A program made the translations under genes and the position numbers. The notes beneath the pieces are model-generated. The model saw nothing but the letters and a program-made list of their open reading frames with translations, was not told where the DNA came from and made no database searches. Of a DNA stretch of 64,000 nt, positions 52,547 through 60,740 are shown piece by piece. How positions within the stretch are numbered: the first letter of the stretch is position 1; every line of letters begins with the position of its first letter. The DNA comes from an uncultured Mycoplasmatota bacterium (GTDB lineage Bacteria; Bacillota_I; Bacilli_A; RF39; UBA660), in contig URHW01000001.1 in NCBI GenBank assembly GCA_900547775.1, positions 248,001 through 312,000 on the forward strand. The letters are read 5' to 3'.

Positions 52547-53217
52547 TAGTTACCTATACCAAATAGAAGTATTCCAGCTGATACTGATGCGTTAAGTGAG
52601 TTTACATGTCCTTTCATAGGAATACTTATAATTACATCACTATTTTGTCTTACGATTTTTGTTAAGCCAAATCCTTCGCTACCAATTACTAGGCATATTT
52701 TATCCGCATAGTCTACTTTGCGATAGTCTTCACCATCGGCTTCTGCTGCATAAACAAAGAAGTCTTTATCTTTTAGTTTGTTAATTGCTGCTACTAGGTT
52801 ATTTACCATTATAATGTTTACGTTTTCGATAGCACCTGTACTTGTTTTCATTACTGTATCAGTTACGCTTACGCTGCGATCTTTAGGGATGATGATGTTT
52901 TTTACGCCTCTTGCTTCACAAGAACGGATGATTGCTCCAAAGTTGTGAGGGTCTTCTAAGTGGTCAAGAATTAAGACGAATTTTTCATCACCAATAGCGT
53001 CTAGTGTTTTGTATTCGTAGTCATGCATGTCAAAAATTATTCCTTGGTTGTTTTTCATCATTTTATCCATTATATTAGGTTCAGTTAGAACGTATTTTAG
53101 ATGATGTTCTTTTAAGGATTCTATTATTTTTTCATCATGAAAATTTTTACTTAGATATACTTTTTTTATTTTAGTTTTGTCTAGTTCGTTAAAAACGTTT
53201 TTTCCACATACTCTCAT
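52546..53217 (-). CDS. rlmB: 23S rRNA (guanosine2251-2'-O)-methyltransferase RlmB (TrmH family)
   Basis: This 223-residue SPOUT methyltransferase has motif 1 LDHLEDPHNFGAIIRSCEAR, motif 2 LVIGSEGFGLTKIVRQ and motif 3 ISIPMKGHVNSLNASVSAGI. The N-terminal L30e-like substrate domain is present (YLSKNFHDEKIIESLKEH) but short. Its start overlaps the mrnC stop by 4 nt, making a mrnC-rlmB-sigH unit. Confidence 0.96.
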   Translation of the reverse strand: MRVCGKNVFNELDKTKIKKVYLSKNFHDEKIIESLKEHHLKYVLTEPNIMDKMMKNNQGIIFDMHDYEYKTLDAIGDEKFVLILDHLEDPHNFGAIIRSCEARGVKNIIIPKDRSVSVTDTVMKTSTGAIENVNIIMVNNLVAAINKLKDKDFFVYAAEADGEDYRKVDYADKICLVIGSEGFGLTKIVRQNSDVIISIPMKGHVNSLNASVSAGILLFGIGN

Positions 53218-53561
53218 AATATTTTCTCCATTATTTCTTTTAGTCTTTCTTTGTTATTTAAATATAGATATCCGATTAAGCATTCAAAGCCGGTTGACAT
53301 ATGATAAGTTACGATGTCAGTTGTTTTACTTTTATGGCTTGATGCGTTACGGCCTCTTTTTACTATTTCAATTTCTTCTTCTGTTAGAATGTTTTCGTTA
53401 ATTAAATTTTCTAGTATTTTCCTTTGAGATGGTGCAGTAATGTAGTTAAGAGATTCTTTTTGTAAGTCATTTACTTTATAGATTTTTTTGTTTATTAAGT
53501 ATTCTCTTATGTAAAGTTCAAATACGGCATCACCTAAATATGCTAAGGATAAGTTGTTCAT
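53214..53561 (-). CDS. mrnC: Mini-ribonuclease III
   Basis: MrnC is the short RNase III-like enzyme that finishes 23S rRNA ends. It has only the catalytic domain: NLSLAYLGDAVFELYIREYL with the conserved Asp/Glu pair, then ALxRGRNA-type VKRGRNASSHKSKTTD, and STGFECLIGYLYLNNKERL with the second acidic residue. The start at 53561 (MNNLSL) fits an AAAGTG site; 53570 would be a GTG with no site. The 115 residues are within the family range. Confidence 0.96.
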   Translation of the reverse strand: MNNLSLAYLGDAVFELYIREYLINKKIYKVNDLQKESLNYITAPSQRKILENLINENILTEEEIEIVKRGRNASSHKSKTTDIVTYHMSTGFECLIGYLYLNNKERLKEIMEKIL

Positions 53562-53616
53562 AAATATCACTTTAAAGAATATATCATATTTTGAGGTAAA
53601 AGTAAAATGTGTTAGA

Positions 53617-53642
53617 CAAAAAAACTACGCTGATGCGCAGTA
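53617..53642 (-). terminator. Terminator of the GerS/YdcC-like lipoprotein gene
   Basis: ACTGCGC and GCGTAGT form a 7-bp stem with loop ATCA, followed by seven T on the minus strand. Confidence 0.9.
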
Positions 53643-53643
53643 A

Positions 53644-54642
53644 TTATTTTTCTTTAGCAACACTAAGGGCTCCACTTGATACGCTTTCAGCGATTGTTAG
53701 TAGTTCTGTGCCAGTTAGTTTGTTACTTGAGATGTAAAAGTCAATTTTATTGCTTGTCCAGTATAGTGAGTTTGATGATAATGCTCCCATTGTTTGACTT
53801 AGTAATAGTGGTTCACCAAATACAGGAATTATTTCGAATTCATCACTGGCTTTAGAAACTTCTTCAACTAAAGTAAATGGGCTATCTCCTGTGAATGTTA
53901 GGATTACTCTGTTTCCTTCATCTGTTGATACGACGTCTTTACTATTTAGATATGTATTTTTAGGTAAGTATAGTGGATATACTATATCGTCTATTGTTTT
54001 ACTAGTTTCTTCTTCTAAGGGAATGTTGTTGTCAATTAAGGATTCTAGTTTAAAATAGTCATCTTTGAATGTCGGTTTGAAATCAACAGATGTGTAGTTT
54101 ACGGTTATTTTGACATTGCCACTTTCATCTAGTATTTCTACTTTAGTGATGTCTTCATCTTTATTTAGATAGATTTTTTCACTTACTAGATTAGCATTGT
54201 TTGGATAATTTACTTTTGCTGTTATGATGTAGCCGTCATCAACTTTCTCGCTTTTGCTTTCTGAGTCGTTTTTGATGTCTTTTACTAGGGAGTCAATTAG
54301 ATATCCTTGTGAACCGTTATCTGGCCACTCCGATTGGAATTTGAAACTTTTATTTAAACTAGGTGTTACAACGTAAACGTCTTCACCACTTTTTAAGATT
54401 ACTTGTTCATGATTATTTATTTGGTTTACTAAATTTACGCGGTAGTTTTCTTTGTCTTTTGCTGCAGTTACATTATAGGAAAATACATCTTCGTTGCTGG
54501 TAATATTCATTGTTCCTTTCATTAAGTAAGAATTTTTCTTTTCTATTTTAGTGATAAAGTTTTCTTTTACGTCACCACTTGTTTTTTTACCACACCCGGT
54601 AATCATAAGTACTAATAAAACAAATACAACAAATTTTTTCAT
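53644..54642 (-). CDS. LolA-fold lipoprotein, YdcC/GerS-like
   Basis: This 332-residue lipoprotein has a signal peptide and lipobox (LMITGC, cysteine at about 17). A LolA/RseB-like beta domain follows (FITKIEKKNSYLMKGTMNIT, SYNVTAAKDKENYRVNLVN, HEQVILKSGEDVYVVTPSLN). It resembles the sporulation lipoprotein YdcC of Bacillus and GerS of clostridia, in which GerS is needed for cortex modification. A later TFTGDSPFTLVEE segment recalls the DUF4367 tail seen in some members. AGGAGG precedes the start, and a sigma-E-like promoter (54677-54705) lies upstream. Assignment to the LolA fold is good; the sporulation role is inferred. Confidence 0.75.
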   Translation of the reverse strand: MKKFVVFVLLVLMITGCGKKTSGDVKENFITKIEKKNSYLMKGTMNITSNEDVFSYNVTAAKDKENYRVNLVNQINNHEQVILKSGEDVYVVTPSLNKSFKFQSEWPDNGSQGYLIDSLVKDIKNDSESKSEKVDDGYIITAKVNYPNNANLVSEKIYLNKDEDITKVEILDESGNVKITVNYTSVDFKPTFKDDYFKLESLIDNNIPLEEETSKTIDDIVYPLYLPKNTYLNSKDVVSTDEGNRVILTFTGDSPFTLVEEVSKASDEFEIIPVFGEPLLLSQTMGALSSNSLYWTSNKIDFYISSNKLTGTELLTIAESVSSGALSVAKEK

Positions 54643-54676
54643 TTAACCTCCTATCTAATAATATTTTTAAGTTTTG

Positions 54677-54705
54677 GTTTTATGCACTTATTTTAAAAAA
54701 TTTGA
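54677..54705 (-). promoter_or_regulatory. Possible sigma-E-type promoter of the GerS-like gene
   Basis: On the minus strand TCAAATT (54705-54699, six of seven to KmATATT) and CATAAAAC (54684-54677, six of eight to CATACAHT) are 14 nt apart. The fit is partial and the background is AT-rich. Confidence 0.4.
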
Positions 54706-54720
54706 AGGTTATAATTTGGA

Positions 54721-54749
54721 GTATATTTTTATTTTGATAGTCCATACTA
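54721..54749 (+). promoter_or_regulatory. Possible sigma-G/sigma-E-type promoter of the DUF378 gene
   Basis: GTATA (54721-54725), 17 nt, then CATACTA (54743-54749) is an exact match to the Bacillus sigma-G consensus (GHATR-N17/18-CATHMTA). It is also close to sigma-E (GTATATT-N15-CATACTAT). A weaker sigma-A-like TATAAT is at 54710-54715. Predicted start near 54757, 14 nt before the ATG. Confidence 0.5.
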
Positions 54750-54770
54750 TGAATAGAAAAGAGGTTAAAT

Positions 54771-54977
54771 ATGTCGACATTACAAAAGATATGTCTATGC
54801 ATTACCATAATCGGTGGTATTAACTGGGGATTAGTTGGTTTATTAGATTTTAACTTAGTTGAAGCTATTTTCGGTGGAGAATCTATAATTCCAAGAATTG
54901 TTTATTCACTTGTTGGGTTAACGAGTTTGATTAATACCGGCATACTAATTATGGATTTAGATGATCATGAGGCCTAG
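54771..54977 (+). CDS. DUF378 family small membrane protein (YuzA-like)
   Basis: The 68 residues have two membrane helices and the conserved GGINWGLVGLLDFNLVEAIF and IVYSLVGLTSLIN motifs of the DUF378 family. Function is unknown. AAGAGG precedes the start. The gene is divergent from the GerS-like lipoprotein gene, and a sequence matching sigma-G promoters lies upstream. Its stop codon lies inside a terminator hairpin. Confidence 0.9.
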   Translation: MSTLQKICLCITIIGGINWGLVGLLDFNLVEAIFGGESIIPRIVYSLVGLTSLINTGILIMDLDDHEA

Positions 54978-54992
54978 ATTTTAGGCTTTTTT
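54970..54992 (+). terminator. Terminator of the DUF378 gene
   Basis: GCCTA and TAGGC form a 5-bp stem overlapping the stop codon, followed by six T. Confidence 0.8.
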
Positions 54993-55024
54993 GTATTTTA
55001 AAAGCGGCTTTGTGTTGCTCTTTT

Positions 55025-56758
55025 TTAGTCCATTTTTTCAAGTTCTTTGTACGCTATTTTACCAACTAGAGTTGTTGGAAGGTCGTCAATGTATCTAATT
55101 TCTCTTGGTATTTCAAATTTTGCTAAGTTTTCTTTCATATATTTTTGAATGTTACTTTTAGTAAGAAGATTATTGTAGCCTTCTCTAAGGACTATAAATG
55201 CTTTGACTGTTTCGCCTTTTGATTCATTTTTGATGCCAATTACGGCACATTTCAAAATTGCTTCGTGATTTGTTAGAATTTCTTCAACGTGTGATGGGTA
55301 AACATTGTAGCCACTTGTGATAATCATTCTTTTTAGTCTTGATTTGTAGTGGAATAAGCCTCTTTTGTCAACACATGCAATATCTCCAGTGTGAAGCCAT
55401 GTTTTTCCGTCCATTTGGAATAAAGTATTTTTGGTTTCTTCTGGTTCGTCTAAATACTCTAACATAATGTTTGGTCCTGAGATGATTAGTTCACCATCTT
55501 CTTCTAGTGGTGTCTCTTTTTTAGTGTTGATATCAATTATTTTAAATTCAGTGTTTGGAAATGGGTAACCAATAACATCGGATTCGTCTAGTATTCCATC
55601 TGGTGAAAGTGATACAACGCCTGAAGATTCAGTCAAACCATAACCTATTTTAAGTTCTGTCTTGCATCCATATTCTTTTAGAAAGGTATTTACTCTATTT
55701 TTAAGATCTATGCTCATCGCATCTCCACCGCAAACTACTAGTTTTAGGGTATTTAGTTCATTTTTACGAAATTTCATTTTTGATACTGCATCATATAGTG
55801 TTGGGACTCCGCATAGGACGTTGAATTTGTATTTTCTTAGATATTTTTTAAATTTTTTAGCGTTAAATTGGGGAATTAAGATAGCGCGCATTCCATTGTA
55901 TAAGGGTGTGTGAGTGCAAATACCGATACCAAATGCATGAAAGTTAGGTAAGAATGTTAAAAAGGCATTTTCTGGTTCTAAGGCTTCTGGCTCAGTGTAT
56001 TTGCTTTGTAGGGCCTGAGCATTGAATGAGTAGTTTGATATTACGACGCCTTTAGGCTTACCTGTTGTTCCTCCACTATAAAGAATTACAGCAGGATCAT
56101 TTGATGCTACTTGCTCGTATGGGTCTTCATTATATAGATTTGCTTTAGCAATGAAGTGATCCCATAACATTATTTTTTCATTTTCTTTAATGTTTATTTT
56201 TCTTCCTTTAAGTAGCCAGTATAGGAAGGCAGTTATTCTTTCCATGGATTTTGTTGCACTTGTTACGATTACTTTTTCTAGGGACGTATTATCTATAATA
56301 TTGTTTACTTTTCTGTAGGCAATATCAATACATAGCATCACTTTGGAATTACTTTTGTTTAGGTAGTATTCTATGTCCTTCTCACTTGATAATGGATGAA
56401 TCATATTTGCGACTGCGCCAATTTCGTTAATTGCATAGAACATGGTTACTTCTTCTGGAGTGTTTGGCATACATATTGTTACTTTATCACCTTTATTTAC
56501 ACCTAAAGTTTTTAGGGCTTTTGCTACTTTGTTAATTTTTTTAATTAATTGTTTGTAAGTTATTTGGTTGTTTTCGTATTCGATGGCAGTATTATAAGGA
56601 TATTTAAGGGCGCTTTCATAGACTGCATCGTATAAACTTCCCTCGAAGTATTTAACATTTTTAGGAAGTTTTTTGTGATGGTAGTGCCATTTGTTAATTA
56701 TTTTTACGCTTATTTTGCGGTAAGTATTGCGGATTTTTAAATATAGTTTTTCAAACAT
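55025..56758 (-). CDS. AMP-dependent acyl-CoA synthetase/ligase (fatty acid or related acid)
   Basis: The 577 residues have the adenylate-forming superfamily motifs: ILYSGGTTGKPKGVVISN at about 226-243 (P-loop), GYGLTESSGVVSLS (A5), and TGDIACVDKRGLFHYKSRLK leading to IITSGYNVYPSHVEEILTN (A8-A9, with the hinge aspartate/lysine). The final lysine in LVGKIAYKEL is the catalytic C-terminal Lys. The first 45 residues are a basic extension not typical of the family. It activates a carboxylic acid to its CoA thioester via an acyl-adenylate; the acid is unknown, and long-chain fatty acids are the commonest case. Single-gene unit. Confidence 0.9.
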   Translation of the reverse strand: MFEKLYLKIRNTYRKISVKIINKWHYHHKKLPKNVKYFEGSLYDAVYESALKYPYNTAIEYENNQITYKQLIKKINKVAKALKTLGVNKGDKVTICMPNTPEEVTMFYAINEIGAVANMIHPLSSEKDIEYYLNKSNSKVMLCIDIAYRKVNNIIDNTSLEKVIVTSATKSMERITAFLYWLLKGRKINIKENEKIMLWDHFIAKANLYNEDPYEQVASNDPAVILYSGGTTGKPKGVVISNYSFNAQALQSKYTEPEALEPENAFLTFLPNFHAFGIGICTHTPLYNGMRAILIPQFNAKKFKKYLRKYKFNVLCGVPTLYDAVSKMKFRKNELNTLKLVVCGGDAMSIDLKNRVNTFLKEYGCKTELKIGYGLTESSGVVSLSPDGILDESDVIGYPFPNTEFKIIDINTKKETPLEEDGELIISGPNIMLEYLDEPEETKNTLFQMDGKTWLHTGDIACVDKRGLFHYKSRLKRMIITSGYNVYPSHVEEILTNHEAILKCAVIGIKNESKGETVKAFIVLREGYNNLLTKSNIQKYMKENLAKFEIPREIRYIDDLPTTLVGKIAYKELEKMD

Positions 56759-56824
56759 GAGAGAGCCTCTTTTCTAATTAAGTCTATGTTTAAATACACA
56801 TTAATAATATCATAAACAAATAAT

Positions 56825-56850
56825 AAAAAAAAGAAGCACTAGTCTTCTTT
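56825..56850 (-). terminator. Terminator of the coiled-coil protein gene
   Basis: AAAGAAG and CTTCTTT form a 7-bp stem with a 7-nt loop, followed by a T run on the minus strand. Confidence 0.85.
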
Positions 56851-58245
56851 ATGTTGGTTTTCCTTAGTTAAAGGAGTTCCACCTTTTTGAGTTACGTTGT
56901 GTTTAACTAGTTCTTCTTCTACTGCTTGATTAATTTCTTTTAATACACGCTTACTATAAACTTTTTTGTAAATACTTACATATTCAGAAATTTTAACTGG
57001 TACTATTTCTTCTGTTATAGTTACGCCTGATATATCACTTAAATTTTGGTAAGAACCATTAATTTCATCTTGCAAGTTTTCTTTCATTAAGGCGATTCTT
57101 GATTTTGCTGATTCAACTTCAGTTTTTACTTCTGTAAGATACTCATATGCTTCATCTGTTCTTTGTCTCAACGCTCCTTTTAATTCAAAGATTCCCTCTA
57201 ATGATAATGGTGCTATTGATTTGCGATAGCCAAATTTTGCTTCGATTTCTTCATATATTTTGGTTAAGTTTTGTCTTATTGACATAAGAATCATTTGTGC
57301 TAAGCGACTTAGTCTTTTTTCGGCTTCTCTTGATTCTTTTTTATTTGCAAACAATTTGCCACTTTTATCTATATATGATCTATAAGATTTTACATATGCT
57401 AGTTGTAAGTCCTCACCAATAAATTCTTTATATTCTGAGACCAAACGTCTTATTTCCTTAAAGTCAGTTGAATCTAAAGAAATCAGATAGGAAAGTCTTT
57501 CTTCATCAAAGTATTTTAAGTTTACAAGAGCTTTGAAGTATTCGTTTTCGGATTTACTTACTGCTCTTGAAAGTTTTGATAATTCTTCTTGATTTAAAAG
57601 TGCTGTACCATTTTCAAATGAAACAACTTCATACAATTTTGTATTTAAATATGGAAAGTATCCATATGGTAGTACCACTCTTGTTCTGACATCATCAAGT
57701 TTTTTTCTTAGTTCGCTTATTTTTAGCGCAGTGCTTTGAAGTTTCTGAGTTCCATTTGGACTATTTAGAACGCCAAATATAACTTCATCACGATTAGTTA
57801 TTTCGGTTTCTTCGATATTTTTAATCTCATTTAATCTTACTCGGTGGTATTCTTCTTGAAAGTCTTTAAGTAAATCGGCAAATGTTGCACCATTTAGAAA
57901 AGCGATTCTTTTTGATAGTATGCCTATTTCTCTATGAACTGCGCGAATCCTTATATTTAGTTTTTTTGCTTCTTCTTCACTCGCTGTTTCTAGTGCTTTT
58001 TCGTTTCTATATCTTTCAAATTGTAACTCATTTTTTCTTTTTAAAAGTTCCCAACTTTTTGTTTTTACGTATTCTTTTTCATTACTCATTAAAAGTTCAT
58101 AGTAAAATGCAAAGTTTTCAAAATCGTCAAATACGCTTAGACAATCTAAACGCATTTTTGCTCTTTCTAGAGATTCTTTATTTTTTAAATCTTTAATAAT
58201 ATCTTCGGTTTCTTGTTTTTTTGATTTAGTAATATCCTTCATCAT
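56839..58245 (-). CDS. Coiled-coil protein of unknown function
   Basis: I do not recognise this 468-residue protein. Most of it is predicted helical with long charged stretches (SKKQETEDIIKDLKNKESLE, ELQFERYRNEKALETASEEE, EAEKRLSRLAQMILMSIRQN). A less helical centre has RTRVVLPYGYFPYLNTKLYE. It has no signal peptide or membrane segment, so it is cytoplasmic. AAGGGGG lies about 10 nt before the start. It is a single-gene unit with its own promoter, whose -35 region is overlapped by a palindrome (58301-58316), suggesting regulated expression. A structural or scaffold role is possible but not shown. Confidence 0.65.
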   Translation of the reverse strand: MMKDITKSKKQETEDIIKDLKNKESLERAKMRLDCLSVFDDFENFAFYYELLMSNEKEYVKTKSWELLKRKNELQFERYRNEKALETASEEEAKKLNIRIRAVHREIGILSKRIAFLNGATFADLLKDFQEEYHRVRLNEIKNIEETEITNRDEVIFGVLNSPNGTQKLQSTALKISELRKKLDDVRTRVVLPYGYFPYLNTKLYEVVSFENGTALLNQEELSKLSRAVSKSENEYFKALVNLKYFDEERLSYLISLDSTDFKEIRRLVSEYKEFIGEDLQLAYVKSYRSYIDKSGKLFANKKESREAEKRLSRLAQMILMSIRQNLTKIYEEIEAKFGYRKSIAPLSLEGIFELKGALRQRTDEAYEYLTEVKTEVESAKSRIALMKENLQDEINGSYQNLSDISGVTITEEIVPVKISEYVSIYKKVYSKRVLKEINQAVEEELVKHNVTQKGGTPLTKENQHKED

Positions 58246-58273
58246 AAAAAAATTCCCCCTTTAAATTGCCTAT

Positions 58274-58302
58274 AGTTTAGCATATTTTGGGAGAATTGTC
58301 AA
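58274..58302 (-). promoter_or_regulatory. Promoter of the coiled-coil gene
   Basis: TTGACA (58302-58297) and TAAACT (58279-58274) are 17 nt apart on the minus strand, and a GGGGG ribosome site follows. Confidence 0.75.
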
Positions 58303-58316
58303 ACGTACGTCCGTTT
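58301..58316. promoter_or_regulatory. Palindrome AAACGTACGTCCGTTT at the -35 box, possible operator
   Basis: The 16-bp imperfect inverted repeat (outer arms AAACG/CGTTT, inner ACGTACGT) touches the -35 box of the coiled-coil promoter. TetR-type repressors often use such sites. On the plus strand it is followed by T's but no plus-strand gene ends here, so a terminator role is unlikely. Confidence 0.45.
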
Positions 58317-58321
58317 TTTGA

Positions 58322-59167
58322 TTATTCAGAGTATTTTTTACCAATTGTCAAATTTTTGTTAAGTACCTCGTAACTATCTACAATGGAGATAAAAGCTTTG
58401 GGATCTATCAGTAAAATTCCCTCTTTTAAACCAAAGTAATCTTTTGTATCTACTGATGTCATAATGATTTTGTTTTTGTGACTTGTGAAGCCGCCTTTTA
58501 CGTTTATCTCGGTTAAATCATAATGTAATTCATTTAAAATATAATCTTTGACTGATGTTTCTTCGGTTGTGATTATGAAGAATGTTTTGCTTGTGCTTGC
58601 TCCTACTCTAGACATTGTCGCCATGTAGTTGATAATTACGATTAGCACTGCAGAATATAGAGATGCTTCAAAGTTAACTACAAATCCAGTTAGGATAATT
58701 ATTATGGTTTCAAATATATATGTGAATGTTTTGCGTCTATATATTTTTACGGAGTTGAAGATATCTTGCAGAAGAAATAATCCACCAGTTGAGTAGCCTT
58801 CTTTGAAGATCAGACTGTGACCTAAACCAGTTATGACACCAGCAGTTATGGTTATTATGGTTTTATCTATGTTATAGATATTTATTTGTTCTGCTATATT
58901 TTGTGTGAAATAAATGATTATAGGGATTAATAAACTTGGTATCATATATTTTCTCGTGTTTTCTGCACCAATTGATAGGGTTGCAATTCCAATTAGGGCT
59001 AGATTTATGATAAGTAAAAACATAGGTGCACTATAGTCAAAATGGTAATATATTAGTGCTCCTAGGCCATATATTCCGTTAGGTACTAAGTCGTAAGGAA
59101 TTATAAATAAATTAAATGCTAGGGCGATAAGGATGCATCCCATAATGATATTTAAATACTTTTTCAT
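58322..59167 (-). CDS. YitT family membrane protein
   Basis: The 281 residues have five to six membrane segments and a C-terminal DUF2179 domain. The family marks are NIIMGCILIALAFNLFIIPY at the start, VITGLGHSLIFKEGYSTGGL in the middle, and SKTFFIITTEETSVKDYILN, INVKGGFTSHKNKIIMTSVD at the end. The biochemical function is not established. AGAGGTAAAA precedes the start. It lies 3 nt downstream of the prfB stop and is probably cotranscribed with it. Confidence 0.9.
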   Translation of the reverse strand: MKKYLNIIMGCILIALAFNLFIIPYDLVPNGIYGLGALIYYHFDYSAPMFLLIINLALIGIATLSIGAENTRKYMIPSLLIPIIIYFTQNIAEQINIYNIDKTIITITAGVITGLGHSLIFKEGYSTGGLFLLQDIFNSVKIYRRKTFTYIFETIIIILTGFVVNFEASLYSAVLIVIINYMATMSRVGASTSKTFFIITTEETSVKDYILNELHYDLTEINVKGGFTSHKNKIIMTSVDTKDYFGLKEGILLIDPKAFISIVDSYEVLNKNLTIGKKYSE

Positions 59168-59170
59168 TTT

Positions 59171-60248
59171 TTACCTCTTTATTCTTAAATAGTTTTCCAT
59201 AAATGGTAGTAGTTCTCCGTTTAAGACAGCATCAGCATTCGCTGTTTCATATCCTGTTCTAATGTCTTTTACTAGTTTATATGGTTCTAAAACATAGTTT
59301 CTTATTTGACTGCCGAATTCAATGTTCATATGATTTTTTAGTTTGTCATATTCTTCAGTGTTTGCTTCTTCCATAAGTTTTTTTAGTTTACTTGTTAGAA
59401 CGCTTAAAGCGGTTGCTTTATTTTTGATTTGGCTTCTTTCATTTTGACATGTTACAACTATACCTGTTGGCAAGTGGGTAATTCTTACGGCACTATCAGT
59501 TGTGTTTACGCCTTGTCCGCCCTTCCCACTCGAACGATATACATCTACTCTTATTTCTTCGTCTTTAATGTTTACTTCATTTGTCATTTTAATTTCTGGA
59601 GTGACGTTTACAGATGCAAATGATGTATGTCTTCTTTTGTTTGAATCAAATGGACTTATTCTTACCAGTCTGTGAACACCTTGCTCGCCTTTGAAATAAC
59701 CATAAGCATATGGACCAGTTATTTTAATGGTTGCACTTTTAATGCCGGCCTCTTCCCCTTTTTGGCAATCTAGTTCTTCATATGCGTAACCATTTTTATC
59801 GCAGAACATTTTATACATTCTTAGTAACATGCTGGACCAATCACAACTTTCGGTTCCACCTGCGCCGGGATGAATTTCTAAAAAGCATGGAGCATCATCG
59901 TATTCACCAGTAAATAATGTATTGATTTCTAGTTCGTTTATTTGATCTGTAATCTTTGTTAAGTCAATTTCTTTTAGTTCTTCATCACCTAAGATGTTAA
60001 TTAATTCAGAATAATCTTCTAGTTCGTTAACTATGTTTTGATAAGTGAAAATTTGTTTTTGAAGGTTAACTAACTCACTATTTATGGCTGTACTTTTAGA
60101 TACGTCTTTCCAGGTATTTTCGTCATTAAGTTCTTTGGTTAGTTCTTTTATTTTTTGACTTTTGGCATCTAAGTCAAAGTGACCTCCCAATATTTAAGAT
60201 TTGTTTTTTTAACTGAGATATTGTTTGTTCTAAGTTTTCTCTATTCAT
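59171..60248 (-). CDS. prfB: Peptide chain release factor 2, with programmed +1 frameshift
   Basis: RF2 ends translation at UGA and UAA. Frame 0 starts at ATG 60248 (GAGG 8 nt upstream) and reads 24 codons to CTT at 60179-60177, then an in-frame TGA (60176-60174). A +1 slip to GAC (60175) continues to the stop at 59171, giving about 358 residues. The slip site is CTT-TGA-C, preceded by the internal Shine-Dalgarno-like GGGAGG, exactly the RF2 autoregulation signal. The coding part shows the SPF tripeptide (VRISPFDSNKRR), the GGQ motif (SGKGGQGVNTTDSAVRITHL) and normal length. This also shows UGA is a stop codon here. Confidence 0.98.
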
Positions 60249-60274
60249 AATTATTACCTCAATGAAATTATAGC

Positions 60275-60304
60275 AAAAAAAAGAAAGAAAATAAAGTTTC
60301 TTTC
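60275..60304 (-). terminator. Terminator of the thioredoxin-like lipoprotein gene
   Basis: GAAAGAAA and TTTCTTTC form an 8-bp stem with a CTTTAT loop, followed by eight T on the minus strand. Confidence 0.88.
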
Positions 60305-60305
60305 A

Positions 60306-60740
60306 TTAAGTGTTTATGTATGAAGTCAACCATTTTTCAAATTCATCTGCATCTTGATATTTTGCTAAATCGTCGTTACTTTCTGTATTTAAGTAAGTTA
60401 CAATTTTTCCTTCTTTAATTAATATAACAGATGGTGCTAATTTTACGTCATCATATATAAATGTTTTCTTCATCTCTTCATATGGAAGATACAAGAAACT
60501 GATGTTATACTTGTCCATTACTTTTTTAAATATTTCATCGCATGGAGTTTCTAATAAACAATAGTTGTTGTAAGCAAAAACAATAAATGATTTTTTGTCT
60601 TCTTTTAATTTTTCAATATCTTCATTTTTAACATTTATAAATTTGCTTTCTTGGTAATATTCTTTTTCTATAGAAAATTTTGATGAACTCGCACAAGATG
60701 TTAGAAAAAGACAAATTAAGATTATTACAATTTTTTTCAT
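60306..60740 (-). CDS. Thioredoxin-like lipoprotein
   Basis: The 144 residues begin with a lipoprotein signal (FLTSCASSS, Cys at about 16). A thioredoxin-like fold follows: SFIVFAYNNYCLLETPCDEI in place of the WCxxC active site (two cysteines spaced by five residues), ISFLYLPYEEM and the cis-proline strand KLAPSVILIKEGKIVTYL. The CxxC is expanded to CLLETPC, so classic oxidoreductase activity is doubtful, but the pair could still form a disulfide. Its start overlaps the rhodanese-like gene by 4 nt, suggesting a joint extracytoplasmic sulfur or redox role. Confidence 0.75.
   Translation of the reverse strand: MKKIVIILICLFLTSCASSSKFSIEKEYYQESKFINVKNEDIEKLKEDKKSFIVFAYNNYCLLETPCDEIFKKVMDKYNISFLYLPYEEMKKTFIYDDVKLAPSVILIKEGKIVTYLNTESNDDLAKYQDADEFEKWLTSYINT

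Noticed and set aside
58291..58320. Plus-strand terminator (AAACG...CGTTTTTTG)
   Set aside because: No plus-strand gene ends here. The hairpin overlaps the -35 box of a minus-strand promoter, so an operator is a better reading.
59171..60190. prfB starting at TTG 60190
   Set aside because: It would lack the conserved N-terminus. The upstream ATG with GAGG and the frameshift signal explain the gene better.
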